Shown: positions 50,759 to 59,248 of the stretch, in pieces
How the letters are laid out: the number at the start of each line of letters is the position of its first letter
Position numbering within the stretch: position 1 is the first letter of the stretch
Origin: Riemerella anatipestifer_E
Lineage (GTDB): Bacteria; Bacteroidota; Bacteroidia; Flavobacteriales; Weeksellaceae
Reading direction: 5' to 3'
NCBI RefSeq assembly: GCF_009932355.1
Contig: NZ_LEKU01000001.1
Span: forward strand, 1-64,000
Length of the DNA stretch: 64,000 bases
The notes under the pieces: generated by a model
The model's database searches: none
The model's input: the letters and a program-made list of their open reading frames with translations, nothing else
What the model was told of the DNA's origin: nothing
Made by a program: the position numbers and the translations under genes

Positions 50759-53341
50759 TTAAAAATCGCTCTGCTGAGGGAAGCTTCGTCCTCTGTATCT
50801 TACCGCGTCTCTTAATATATTGGCTTTGATGCCAATAAAGAAATCATATACCTTAAATCTTCCAAAAGGAACCCAGTTAAAGTTGATAGTAAAGCTCCTT
50901 TGGTCTCTAGAGAAACCTAGTCTTCCGTAGGCTAGTTCTTTACTGATTAAATCGTAATGAGTACTTCCGCTGATGGTCCAAAATGGCGTTAGTTTGATAT
51001 TGCCATCTAGCCCTACAGATGCTACTCTAGTACCAAATCTTGTTTGAGTCTTTGAGTAGCTGTAATTGGCATTGATATTTAGAGTCCAAGGTTGTTCAAA
51101 ATGAGCATAGTTATCATCATCAAAAGAATATTTCTCTTGCATTATACTGCCTTTGGTTTTATACTTTGGTTGGCTGTTTTTGTCTTTATTCTTAAATAAT
51201 GCATCGCTTAAAGGGTAGGATAATTGAATGTTGAAATTTTGAAGATTAAAATACCCAAACTTATCCACTCGTTCTCCGATGTCGGAGTCAGAATTAAATA
51301 CTATTTTGTAAGGGTCTAGTGAAAGGCTAGAGTTTACATTCAGTTTATTATCAAAGAATGAGTTTTGAGAGCTGATATTGAAAGCTGACCATTTGAACTT
51401 TTCAGCTGCAAAGTTGTACATCCCTGAAATACTGATGTTTTCAAATATTTTAATCTTTTTAACTCCAGTAGAATCGGTTTTAGACCGAACTTTCATTTCA
51501 ATGTTATTATTGATGTTAAACCCAATAGTTTGAGATAGCCCACGGGAGGGAGCACCAAAAACACTTCCTTCAAATATAGAGTAGGAATTTATGGCACCAT
51601 CTGCTCCGTAAAAATTTCGGTAATACCCCCAATTGGACTTGCCAAAATCAGGTGTATAAGAAAAGGTCACTCCAGGAGAAATCATATGTCTTATGGCTTG
51701 TATTCTTGCTCCTTTTCTAAAGTTGGCTTGTCCATAAATTACGGTCTGTAAAGTGGCGGAAGTGGAAAAAGTAGAGTATCCAGCAATATTATTTTTGTAG
51801 TTATTTACTGTAGTATTGCTAATAGGGTCGTAGCTTTTGTTTAGAGTTTTTGTTGTTAAAACATTATTGAAATTTGCTCCCAAAGAGAGAGTAAAATACT
51901 TCATTACAGAAGTGTTAGTAGTTAATGCTACAGGAACTCTAATGCCAGTTTGCATATTGCTCCACATATCTTTTGTGAAGGCTTGTTTTTGGGTGGTGTT
52001 TACGTAATTGTCTAGTGATAGACTTGTGTTTACATAAATATTTTCTAGAAGACCAGTTCTTACGCCTGTTTTAGGCTTGAATAGGTAGAATTGATTTACC
52101 ATTACGTTAAGCTGAGGAAGTCTGATGTTAACATCTCCTGTAGCAAAATTTTGAGAGTAAGAAGCACTTCCTGTAATACTTATAGGTAAGGTAAGGAATC
52201 TTTTAGTGATACTAATAGCTGAGTTCTGTTGTGTTCTAAGAACATCTTGATTGAAGATATAATTGTTGTTGATTGTATTGTTATAAAAACGATTACTAAC
52301 CATATCTACAGAGGCAGAAAAATTAAAAAACGGATTAGCCTTAGCATCTTGAGTATGTCTCCAAGTAATACGATATGTATTAGATTTGGAGTAGGTGCTA
52401 AGTCCTTTTATTCCACGAACAATGGTGCCTATATCGGCTGAAAAATTACCATTGTATTTATAATTTTTCTTATAGCCTAGTTCAGGGCGTATGTTCCAAC
52501 TTCCTTTGGTGTAAAAATCTAAAAATACCTTTAAATCAAAATGTTCGCCTATAGGTTGGTAATAACCAAAGTTGTTCAAGAAAAACCCCACATCTTGCCT
52601 TTCTCCAAAACTTGGGATTAAGATACCTGCGGTTCTTTTGTCAGAAAAGGGGAGTATTGCAAATGGCATTACCAAAGGGGTAGGTACTTGCTCTATGTAC
52701 ATTTGTATAGGTCCTGTAATTACCCTTGAGGCGTTTTTTCCTTTAATCAATTTGATATTAGGTGCTGCTAAATGGTAGTCTGCAAGGCTGTCTTTTTTCT
52801 TTAAAAAATACTCATCGGTAGTGTAAACCCCATTTCGCATAAAGAAAACGGAGTCGTTTACTTTTTTTGTTTTTTGAGCTACAATAACGCCTTCCTGTTC
52901 TTCGGTTCTAGCATTGTAGGCAATAGCTCTCTTATTTTTAAAGTTGAATTTAACCTCGTTATATTCGTATTTTTTACCAGCTTGGGTAGAGGTGGCGGGG
53001 GTTATAATTTTTCCATTTTCATCTTGCTCTCCTCTCGCAAAAATATCTCCGTTCTCCCAATTTATGGATATGTAATCTGCTTCTATAGTCATATCCAAAT
53101 ATTGTACTTTAGCCTTTTTATTAAGGTAAGTCATTTTCTTTTGAACATCATTCCTTTGGTTTTCGGATTGCATTTTTACGGTACCCTCGAGGGATTCTTT
53201 ACGAGGGGATAGGCTGTCCTTTTTTACAGATTTATCCTCAATATTTTTAGCGTTTATACGAGGGGTATTTTGTGCTAAAAAATTGTTAAAAATTAGGATA
53301 ATTAAAATAAGTAAAGTATTTTTGGAGCTGTTTTTTGCCAA
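50759..53341 (-). CDS. LptD-like LPS-assembly outer-membrane protein
   Basis: I place the start at TTG 53341, giving MAKNSSKNTLLILI and a signal peptide ending NFLAQ. The longer TTG at 53368 lies inside a -7 element. The 860-residue protein has an N-terminal OstA-like jelly-roll part (about 70-190, with KVQYLDMTIEADYISINWENGDIFA in segments) and a very large beta barrel. The VITGPIQMYIEQVPTPLVMPFAILPF segment (in parts) is characteristic of Bacteroidota LptD proteins, which insert lipopolysaccharide into the outer membrane. An amidase gene diverges 49 bp away. Confidence 0.82.
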   Translation of the reverse strand: MAKNSSKNTLLILIILIFNNFLAQNTPRINAKNIEDKSVKKDSLSPRKESLEGTVKMQSENQRNDVQKKMTYLNKKAKVQYLDMTIEADYISINWENGDIFARGEQDENGKIITPATSTQAGKKYEYNEVKFNFKNKRAIAYNARTEEQEGVIVAQKTKKVNDSVFFMRNGVYTTDEYFLKKKDSLADYHLAAPNIKLIKGKNASRVITGPIQMYIEQVPTPLVMPFAILPFSDKRTAGILIPSFGERQDVGFFLNNFGYYQPIGEHFDLKVFLDFYTKGSWNIRPELGYKKNYKYNGNFSADIGTIVRGIKGLSTYSKSNTYRITWRHTQDAKANPFFNFSASVDMVSNRFYNNTINNNYIFNQDVLRTQQNSAISITKRFLTLPISITGSASYSQNFATGDVNIRLPQLNVMVNQFYLFKPKTGVRTGLLENIYVNTSLSLDNYVNTTQKQAFTKDMWSNMQTGIRVPVALTTNTSVMKYFTLSLGANFNNVLTTKTLNKSYDPISNTTVNNYKNNIAGYSTFSTSATLQTVIYGQANFRKGARIQAIRHMISPGVTFSYTPDFGKSNWGYYRNFYGADGAINSYSIFEGSVFGAPSRGLSQTIGFNINNNIEMKVRSKTDSTGVKKIKIFENISISGMYNFAAEKFKWSAFNISSQNSFFDNKLNVNSSLSLDPYKIVFNSDSDIGERVDKFGYFNLQNFNIQLSYPLSDALFKNKDKNSQPKYKTKGSIMQEKYSFDDDNYAHFEQPWTLNINANYSYSKTQTRFGTRVASVGLDGNIKLTPFWTISGSTHYDLISKELAYGRLGFSRDQRSFTINFNWVPFGRFKVYDFFIGIKANILRDAVRYRGRSFPQQSDF

Positions 53342-53365
53342 TGCCTTATATTGAAAATTTGGCTT

Positions 53366-53373
53366 CAAAATTA
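53366..53373 (-). promoter_or_regulatory. Promoter -7 element of lptD
   Basis: On the minus strand TAATTTTG matches TAnnTTTG 24 bp before the TTG at 53341. It overlaps the TTG at 53368, which argues against that codon as a start. Confidence 0.45.
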
Positions 53374-53389
53374 GTAAAATTTATCAAAA

Positions 53390-54682
53390 ATGAACACGAT
53401 TAAATATATATTTCCTATAAAAAAATATTTAGCACTTTTTTTTAGTGTTTTATTCGTAACTATAACGGCTCAGAAAAAATTCACTATCGTTCTTGATGCT
53501 GGGCATGGTGGGAGTGACCACGGTGCTTACAGAAGTTATAGTGATTTGGGGACAGTAAGAGAAAAAGATGTTACTCTTTCAGTAGTATTGAAGTTAGGTG
53601 AAATGCTAGAAAAAAATAAAGATCTTAGAATAATTTATACAAGAAAAGAAGATATATATCCTAACTTAACTTCTAGAACCAATTTAGCTAACCGTTCTAA
53701 GGCTGATTTGTTTATTTCTATACATTGCAACGCTGCAAAAAGTAGTGCCTATGGTACAGAAACTTTTGTGCAAGGACCAGATCAAAATGCAGCTAATTTA
53801 GAGGTAGCGAAGTCTGAAAATGATGTTATTTTTCTAGATGAAGAAGATAAACAAACATTTGCTTCCTATGATCCTAAAACGCCAGAATCCTTGATAGCTC
53901 TTAAACTTCAACAGCAAAAATATTTGGAAAGAAGCCTTATTTTCGGAAGTTTTGTGGAGGATAACTTTGTAAATAAAGATAAAAGATTTTCTAGAGGAGT
54001 TAAACAGAAAAACCTTCATGTATTAAGATTGAATGCAATGCCTTCGGTACTTATAGAGATGGGTTTTATTAGTAATTATGATGAGGCAGCCTATTTATCT
54101 TCAGATTCTGGACAAAAAGCTATAGTTCAAAGTATATATAATGCAGTAGTAGCATATAAAAAGCTTCATGATAAGACAAGTGGAAGACCTAGTTTTAATG
54201 ATGTACCAGAGAAACCTAAAGAGCAACCACTAAAAAATGATTTTAGAGTTCTGCTGATGAGCTCTGCTGATAAGTTTAATGATGGAGATCCTGCTTTGAA
54301 AGGGCTTAATTATGTTTTTACAATGAAGGAAGGTAATTTCTATAAATATTATTATGGGACTACGAATTATGCTTCTATAAAAGATGCTAATGTGAAAACA
54401 GCAAAAGATGCAGGCTTTAGAAATGCTGTGGCTATAGGTTTTGTACCTAATCAGAAGTTAGCACAAGGGTATTATACTTTAGAAGTGGCTGTTACAGACA
54501 AAAAATTAGGGAATGATTCTTATATACTTAAAACATTGAATAATGTTGAAAGAAACCGAAATGGTGGTAAATTTTACTATACCTATGGTAAATTCTCTAC
54601 TTTGGAAGAAGCTATTTCTGAAATGAAATCTATTGAAAATAAAGGTGTTAAAAATATTGTTGTAGAAAAAGTTATAAAATAG
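53390..54682 (+). CDS. N-acetylmuramoyl-L-alanine amidase (Amidase_3 with SPOR-like C-terminus)
   Basis: The enzyme cuts the bond between muramic acid and the peptide stem in peptidoglycan, for cell separation or remodelling. The 430-residue protein has a signal peptide (about 1-27, ending TITAQ), the zinc-site motifs VLDAGHGGSD and VREKDV, SIHCNA and the late VLIEMGF. A SPOR-type domain (about 350-430) may direct it to denuded glycan at the septum. It is divergent from lptD and is followed by a tRNA-Glu gene. Confidence 0.92.
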   Translation: MNTIKYIFPIKKYLALFFSVLFVTITAQKKFTIVLDAGHGGSDHGAYRSYSDLGTVREKDVTLSVVLKLGEMLEKNKDLRIIYTRKEDIYPNLTSRTNLANRSKADLFISIHCNAAKSSAYGTETFVQGPDQNAANLEVAKSENDVIFLDEEDKQTFASYDPKTPESLIALKLQQQKYLERSLIFGSFVEDNFVNKDKRFSRGVKQKNLHVLRLNAMPSVLIEMGFISNYDEAAYLSSDSGQKAIVQSIYNAVVAYKKLHDKTSGRPSFNDVPEKPKEQPLKNDFRVLLMSSADKFNDGDPALKGLNYVFTMKEGNFYKYYYGTTNYASIKDANVKTAKDAGFRNAVAIGFVPNQKLAQGYYTLEVAVTDKKLGNDSYILKTLNNVERNRNGGKFYYTYGKFSTLEEAISEMKSIENKGVKNIVVEKVIK

Positions 54683-54694
54683 TTGATAAAAATT

Positions 54695-54723
54695 TTGTAA
54701 TTTCAAAAAAAGCTGTATTTTTG
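54695..54723 (+). promoter_or_regulatory. Promoter of the first tRNA-Glu
   Basis: TTG at 54695-54697 and TATTTTTG at 54716-54723 are spaced 18 bp, an ideal Bacteroidota promoter. Confidence 0.75.
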
Positions 54724-54740
54724 CAGTCCAAAATTGAAAT

Positions 54741-54812
54741 GGCCTATTCGTCTAGTGGTTAGGACTCAAGATTTTCATTCTTGCAACAGGGGTTCGATTC
54801 CCCTATAGGCTA
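54741..54812 (+). tRNA. tRNA-Glu (anticodon TTC)
   Basis: The 72-nt gene folds as a cloverleaf with acceptor GGCCTAT/ATAGGCT (first pair G-U), anticodon stem CAAGA/TCTTG with loop TTTTCAT (anticodon TTC) and T arm GGGGTTCGATTCCCC. CCA is not encoded. It precedes rpsT and is nearly identical to a second copy at 55158. Confidence 0.95.
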
Positions 54813-54839
54813 CTAAATTTAATTTTTTTTAAAATAATT

Positions 54840-54869
54840 TTGGCAATTAAAAAAAAAAGCATATTTTTG
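54840..54869 (+). promoter_or_regulatory. Promoter of rpsT
   Basis: TTG at 54840-54842 and TATTTTTG at 54862-54869 are spaced 19 bp. The -7 lies 21 bp before the rpsT ATG. Confidence 0.75.
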
Positions 54870-54890
54870 CAACCAAGTTTTTAGAAAGTT

Positions 54891-55145
54891 ATGGCAAATC
54901 ATAAATCAGCACTTAAGAGAATAAGACAGAATGAAGTTAGAAGACTTCGTAATAGATACTATCACAAGACTACTAGAACTGCTGTGAAAGTATTAAGAAA
55001 TGAAGAAGATAAAAAAGTTGCATCAGAGCAATTACCTAAGGTGATTTCTTTGATAGATAAGCTTGCTAAAAGAAACATTATTCACAAGAATAAAGCAGCT
55101 AATTTAAAGAGTAAGTTAACTAAGCATGTTAACAAGCTAGCTTAA
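54891..55145 (+). CDS. rpsT: 30S ribosomal protein S20
   Basis: The 84-residue, all-helical 16S-binding protein starts MANHKSALKRIRQNEVRRLRN (in part) and has the NKAANLKSKLTKHVNKL end. It has its own promoter and is flanked on both sides by tRNA-Glu genes; the second tRNA is 12 bp after the stop, so they are probably co-transcribed. Confidence 0.96.
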   Translation: MANHKSALKRIRQNEVRRLRNRYYHKTTRTAVKVLRNEEDKKVASEQLPKVISLIDKLAKRNIIHKNKAANLKSKLTKHVNKLA

Positions 55146-55157
55146 TAAAATTGTAGC

Positions 55158-55229
55158 GGCCCGTTCGTCTATCGGTTAGGACTCAAGATTTTCATTCTTG
55201 CAAGAGGGGTTCGATTCCCCTACGGGCTA
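55158..55229 (+). tRNA. tRNA-Glu (anticodon TTC), second copy
   Basis: The 72-nt gene folds with acceptor GGCCCGT/ACGGGCT, the same anticodon arm (loop TTTTCAT, anticodon TTC) and T arm GGGGTTCGATTCCCC. It differs from the first copy in the acceptor stem and in a few D-arm and variable-loop bases. CCA is not encoded. Confidence 0.95.
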
Positions 55230-55231
55230 CT

Positions 55232-55273
55232 AAATAATCCGCAAATCAAACTGATTTGCGGATTATTTGTTTT
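55232..55273 (+). terminator. Terminator after the tRNA-rpsT-tRNA unit
   Basis: A perfect 17-bp stem (55232-55248 with 55252-55268) with a 3-nt loop is followed by TGTTTTT. It ends the transcript of rpsT and the second tRNA-Glu. Confidence 0.92.
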
Positions 55274-55294
55274 TATATAAGTTTTTAAACTAAG

Positions 55295-55744
55295 TTATAA
55301 TTTGTATTGCATTAAGTACAAATCAAATTCTTGTGACCAGTAATCTTTTATAATGCTTTCCAATACAAAACCATTCTTCTCATAAAACGGATAAACATAT
55401 TGTGAAGTTCTCACTATAATTTTATAATCTTTATGCATTACTTTTATTATATCAATTCTGTATTCTAAAAGTTTTCTTCCTATACCTAAACCGTGGTATT
55501 GAGGGTTTATAAAATCCCAACTTATTTTTGCAATTTTAGAAGCATGTTCTAAGTTAATACCTCCTGAACCAACTATTTTACCCTTGTATTCTGCCACAAA
55601 GTAGTATTCAATTTTTTGTTCGAGATATATTTTGAAATCATTTAGTTCTTCCTCTGCAAAGAAATGAGGAATATTTAATTTTAAAATACTGAGAAGATTA
55701 TCTTTGTCTCCTTCTTGATATTCTCTGATGATTAAGCTTTCCAT
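55295..55744 (-). CDS. GNAT family N-acetyltransferase
   Basis: ATG 55744 (MESLIIREYQ...) is preferred over the upstream one at 55756. The 149-residue protein has the acetyl-CoA-binding motif A (PQYHGLGIGRKLLEYRI, about 79-95), preceded by the beta strands of motif D (VAEYKGKIVGSGGI). The acceptor is unknown. It is divergent from the YkgJ-like gene with promoters facing away from each other. Confidence 0.88.
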   Translation of the reverse strand: MESLIIREYQEGDKDNLLSILKLNIPHFFAEEELNDFKIYLEQKIEYYFVAEYKGKIVGSGGINLEHASKIAKISWDFINPQYHGLGIGRKLLEYRIDIIKVMHKDYKIIVRTSQYVYPFYEKNGFVLESIIKDYWSQEFDLYLMQYKL

Positions 55745-55775
55745 TATTGATATCAATGCTATGAATTATGATGTT

Positions 55776-55792
55776 CAAATTTAGTAAATTTG
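55776..55792. promoter_or_regulatory. Divergent mirror-image -7 elements
   Basis: CAAATTTA (55776-55783) and TAAATTTG (55785-55792), separated by one base, form an exact palindrome. Each arm is a TAnnTTTG -7 element on its own strand, one for the GNAT gene (minus) and one for the YkgJ-like gene (plus). The plus-strand element is only 4 bases from the ATG at 55797. Confidence 0.65.
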
Positions 55793-55796
55793 CACT

Positions 55797-56282
55797 ATGG
55801 ATTTGGAACTTAATAGGCAAAATGCTCAACAGAAGCATAAAGAACATAAAAAAATCTTAGATAAACTTAAGAAAAAACCACCTAAAAATCTAGATTATCT
55901 TACCCAAGAAATTCACGATGAAGTGTTTGATGAGATAGACTGTCTGTCTTGTGCCAACTGTTGTAAAACTACAGGTCCTCTTTTTACAACACAAGATATA
56001 GAGCGAATTTCCAAATTTTTAAAACTAAAACCTACTCAGTTTGAAGAAAAATATCTAAGGATAGACGAAGATAATGATTGGGTATTACAGCAATTGCCTT
56101 GTCCGTTTTTGTTCTCTGATAATACTTGTATGATTTATGAAGTACGCCCCAAAGCCTGCCGAGAGTTTCCCCATACGGATAGAAAGAAGATTTACCAAAT
56201 CAATCATCTTACAATTAAAAATATAGAAATCTGCCCCGCCGCTTTTAAATGGATTGAAAAAATGCGAGAAAAAATAGAGTGA
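55797..56282 (+). CDS. YkgJ-family cysteine cluster protein
   Basis: The 161-residue protein has the family cysteine pattern: CLSCANCC (about 47-54), QLPCPFLF with CMIYEVRPKACREFP (about 98-122), and a late C in IEICPAAF. Such clusters bind zinc or an iron-sulfur centre, but the function is not known. The N-terminal 40 residues are basic and helical. It may be a leaderless transcript given the promoter position. Confidence 0.88.
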   Translation: MDLELNRQNAQQKHKEHKKILDKLKKKPPKNLDYLTQEIHDEVFDEIDCLSCANCCKTTGPLFTTQDIERISKFLKLKPTQFEEKYLRIDEDNDWVLQQLPCPFLFSDNTCMIYEVRPKACREFPHTDRKKIYQINHLTIKNIEICPAAFKWIEKMREKIE

Positions 56283-56379
56283 TTCTCATTTTGAGAAAAG
56301 TGTTTTTGTGATTAAATATTACTAAATTTTCTACCATTCCCTACTCCTTTTTGCAAATACTATGTTAGCGGAAGTTTTT

Positions 56380-57836
56380 TTAATTTGTTTTCCAATATTC
56401 TTGCAGTGCAATTTGAGCACAGTATTCTTGAAATTGCGCGGGTGTTTCCTGCTCATCTTTTTCAATATGAGTATATATTTCTTGCAACTTTTCAGGAAAT
56501 TCAGAAAGAATTTTATCCGCCATTTTTTTCTTATTTTCTTTTGACATATAAGTTAATTCAATTGCTCTATCAATTCTTCCGGGTCTTGAAGAAATAAAAA
56601 CTTGACTACCATCTTCTAACAATTTTGGCTGACCGATTGCTTCATCAATTTTTGAGATATCATTGGTGGTTATTATTGTAAATACACCGTCTGATTTGTC
56701 AACTCCGTCAATGCAATTGAGCAAAGTGTCAAATGTCAAAGGTGTTCTAATCTCGTTTGAATCACTTTCCCCGTGGCTGCTATTCCGTTATTAACTGAAT
56801 TATTTTGAGTTGAGTAGCCACCTAAAAGAAATGATGCAGGATTTTGGGCAATGTTTTTTCTCTTATTAAAAACATTATCAATATCCTCAATTAGAGCAAT
56901 ACAAGGTCTATTCAATTGCATACTTTGCCAAGCTTTATTCAAATCATTATTTGACATTTGAGCAAGTGAAAAAAAATGAATAGGTAAATCTAAATCTTCA
57001 GCAAACGCTCTTGCAAGTGTAGTTTTTCCTGTTCCTGGAGGACCATACAAAAGCCATCCTCTCTTCCAAGGTATGCTTTTTTCTTTATACCAGTTTTCGC
57101 TTTTTACCCACAAGCTTATAATTTTAATTAATTCTTTAACATCATCTGGGAAAAACAAATTATCTAGAGCTTTACCATTACTTTTTATTTCTCTTCCTAA
57201 CTCTTCTGATGTCACGCCTAATAATTTATAGTTATTTTGTCTGAACCAAGAATATCCGTTATAACCACCATAATGTCTATCATTTCCCGAGTTTTCTCGT
57301 TCTGGGAAATAATAAATATTAAATCGATTATTCTTTTCTTCTTGTTCATCTAAATTCCAGCTTATTTTATTACGAAAGTGTATAGCTCTTTCAACTATTT
57401 CCGATACATTTACTGTTCCTCTTATAGAAATTATATATGAAACTGTTTTGTCTGTATCATTATGAATATTATTTGAATTTTCACCATTCAGAAACGCCAC
57501 ACTATTTTTTGTAAATAAAAATGGAATTTTTATGAGATTGAAAAAATATTTTTTATTTGAAAAAAATATCATCAAATTATCACCATATTTCTCAAAAGGA
57601 ACGTAACCATATTTTCCATTCCTAAAAGATTCATACTTTGCTCCGTAGACTTTGTCATAACTTGGAGCTTTTTTAAAATTTTTTATTAAATAACCAATTA
57701 CTTCATTGTGTGTATCATCATTCTTTATTTCTGCTTTCTGAATAAATGTTGAAAGCAACATCCATAAAAATGTTTTTATTTTATCCCAAAAGCCAACAAC
57801 AAATGCAACCAATGCACTTCCTTTAAGTAAATCCAT
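56380..57836 (-). pseudogene. Frameshifted BCS1-like AAA ATPase
   Basis: Two reading frames together make one AAA protein. The N-terminal part (57836 to about 56756) has an N-terminal hydrophobic segment, a BCS1_N-like region, Walker A GPPGTGKTT and Walker B ALIEDIDN. The C-terminal part (to 56380) continues with TPLTFDTLLNCIDGVD, ITTND and SRPGRID. One base is missing at about 56756: restoring an A to the sequence that reads CAAACG on the minus strand gives IQNEIRTPLTF and joins them. Thus the gene is broken or the base call is wrong. In eukaryotes BCS1 translocates folded proteins; the bacterial role is unknown. Confidence 0.8.
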
Positions 57837-57919
57837 ATAAAATTAATTAAAAAAACAATAAATTTAGTATTTTATTAAGGACATAAGAGTGTTTCATGAA
57901 ATTTACACTAACTATTAAA

Positions 57920-59140
57920 TTAACGCAACATCTTTTGTGCTTTTTTCAATCCTTCTATAAAAATATCTATTTCTTCTAAGGTATTATAAACCGCAAAACT
58001 AGCTCTTACTGTACCAGCTATATCAAAAAACTTCATAATAGGCTGTGTACAATGGTGTCCCGTTCTTACGGCTATCCCCATTTTGTCCAAAATCATACCC
58101 ACATCGGAAGCTATGCCTATACCATCAAGATTGAAAGAAATAGCACCAACTCTAGGCGCTTTTTCTGCATAGATATGTACGCCTTCCATTTGTTCTAGTT
58201 GGTTTTGAGCATATCGCATTAGTTGATTTTCGTGATTTTGTATATCGTTATGACCTATTGTCGTCATAAAATCCACGGCTGCTCCTAGTGCAATATTGCC
58301 TCCTACATTAGGCGTTCCCGCTTCAAACTTAAATGGAAGTTCGGTATAGGTGGTTTCTTCAAAGGAACAAGTTGCTATCATTTCTCCGCCGCCGTGAAAT
58401 GGAGCTAGAGAGTTAAGAGCTTTTTCTTTGCCATAAAGGATACCCGTTCCCATAGGAGCGTACATTTTGTGTCCTGAAAACACGAAAAAATCACAGTCTA
58501 ATTTTTGAACATCTATTTTAAAATGTGGCACTGATTGTGCTCCGTCTATCAATATTAAAGCGTCTGATAATCGTCTCGTTTTTGCTATAATTTCCTCTAT
58601 TGGATTGATAACTCCCAAGGCATTAGATACTTGATTTACCGACACTAATTTTGTTTTTTCAGAGAGCCACTCGTCTAAAACTTCTATTTGCAGTATGCCA
58701 TTTTCATCTATAGGAATTACCTTTAGTATTGCCTCTGTTCTTTGACACAGCATCTGCCAAGGCACAATGTTAGAATGGTGTTCTAGGTAGGAAATAATGA
58801 TTTCATCACCCTGCTTGATATGAGGTGTAAGGGCGTAAGCAACTAGATTGATGGATTCCGTAGTTCCTCTAGTGAAAATAATCTCATAATCGTGCTTCGC
58901 ATTGATGAAAGTTTGAACTTTTTTACGAGCGTCTTCCATAGCTTCGGTTGCTAATTGGCTCAAAGTATGTATGCCTCTATGCACATTGGCATTGATTTCT
59001 TTGTAATAATTTTCCCAAACCTGTAAAACAGAAATAGGCTTTTGCGAAGATGCTCCGTTATCTAAATAAACTAAATCTTTACCATTAACTTTTTGAGATA
59101 AAATAGGAAATTGACTTCTTATATATTTAATGTCTAGCAT
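57920..59140 (-). CDS. sufS: Cysteine desulfurase SufS
   Basis: The PLP enzyme takes sulfur from cysteine for Fe-S cluster assembly. The 406-residue protein has LDNGASSQKP at the start, the PLP lysine segment FVFSGHKMYAPMGTG (about 220-234) and the catalytic RTGHHCTQP with C near 363. The rest of the suf cluster is not adjacent. It has a promoter at 59169-59196. Confidence 0.96.
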   Translation of the reverse strand: MLDIKYIRSQFPILSQKVNGKDLVYLDNGASSQKPISVLQVWENYYKEINANVHRGIHTLSQLATEAMEDARKKVQTFINAKHDYEIIFTRGTTESINLVAYALTPHIKQGDEIIISYLEHHSNIVPWQMLCQRTEAILKVIPIDENGILQIEVLDEWLSEKTKLVSVNQVSNALGVINPIEEIIAKTRRLSDALILIDGAQSVPHFKIDVQKLDCDFFVFSGHKMYAPMGTGILYGKEKALNSLAPFHGGGEMIATCSFEETTYTELPFKFEAGTPNVGGNIALGAAVDFMTTIGHNDIQNHENQLMRYAQNQLEQMEGVHIYAEKAPRVGAISFNLDGIGIASDVGMILDKMGIAVRTGHHCTQPIMKFFDIAGTVRASFAVYNTLEEIDIFIEGLKKAQKMLR

Positions 59141-59168
59141 TTTAACTAATTTAGATTAAATTAAAGTT

Positions 59169-59196
59169 CAAAGGTAGTGAATTAAGTTTACAACAA
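59169..59196 (-). promoter_or_regulatory. Promoter of sufS
   Basis: On the minus strand TTG (59196-59194) and TACCTTTG (59176-59169) are spaced 17 bp, within the Bacteroidota range. The -7 lies 28 bp before the sufS ATG. Confidence 0.65.
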
Positions 59197-59230
59197 AAAA
59201 GCCTTACCAAATTATTTAGGCAAGGCTTTT
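59195..59230 (-). terminator. Terminator after glyS
   Basis: AAAAGCCTTACC (59197-59208) and GGCAAGGCTTTT (59219-59230) pair over 12 positions with one mismatch around a 10-nt loop. On the minus strand it is followed by TTTTTT, so it ends glyS 19 bp beyond its stop. It abuts the -33 of sufS. Confidence 0.78.
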
Positions 59231-59248
59231 ATGCAAAAATTGTTTATT

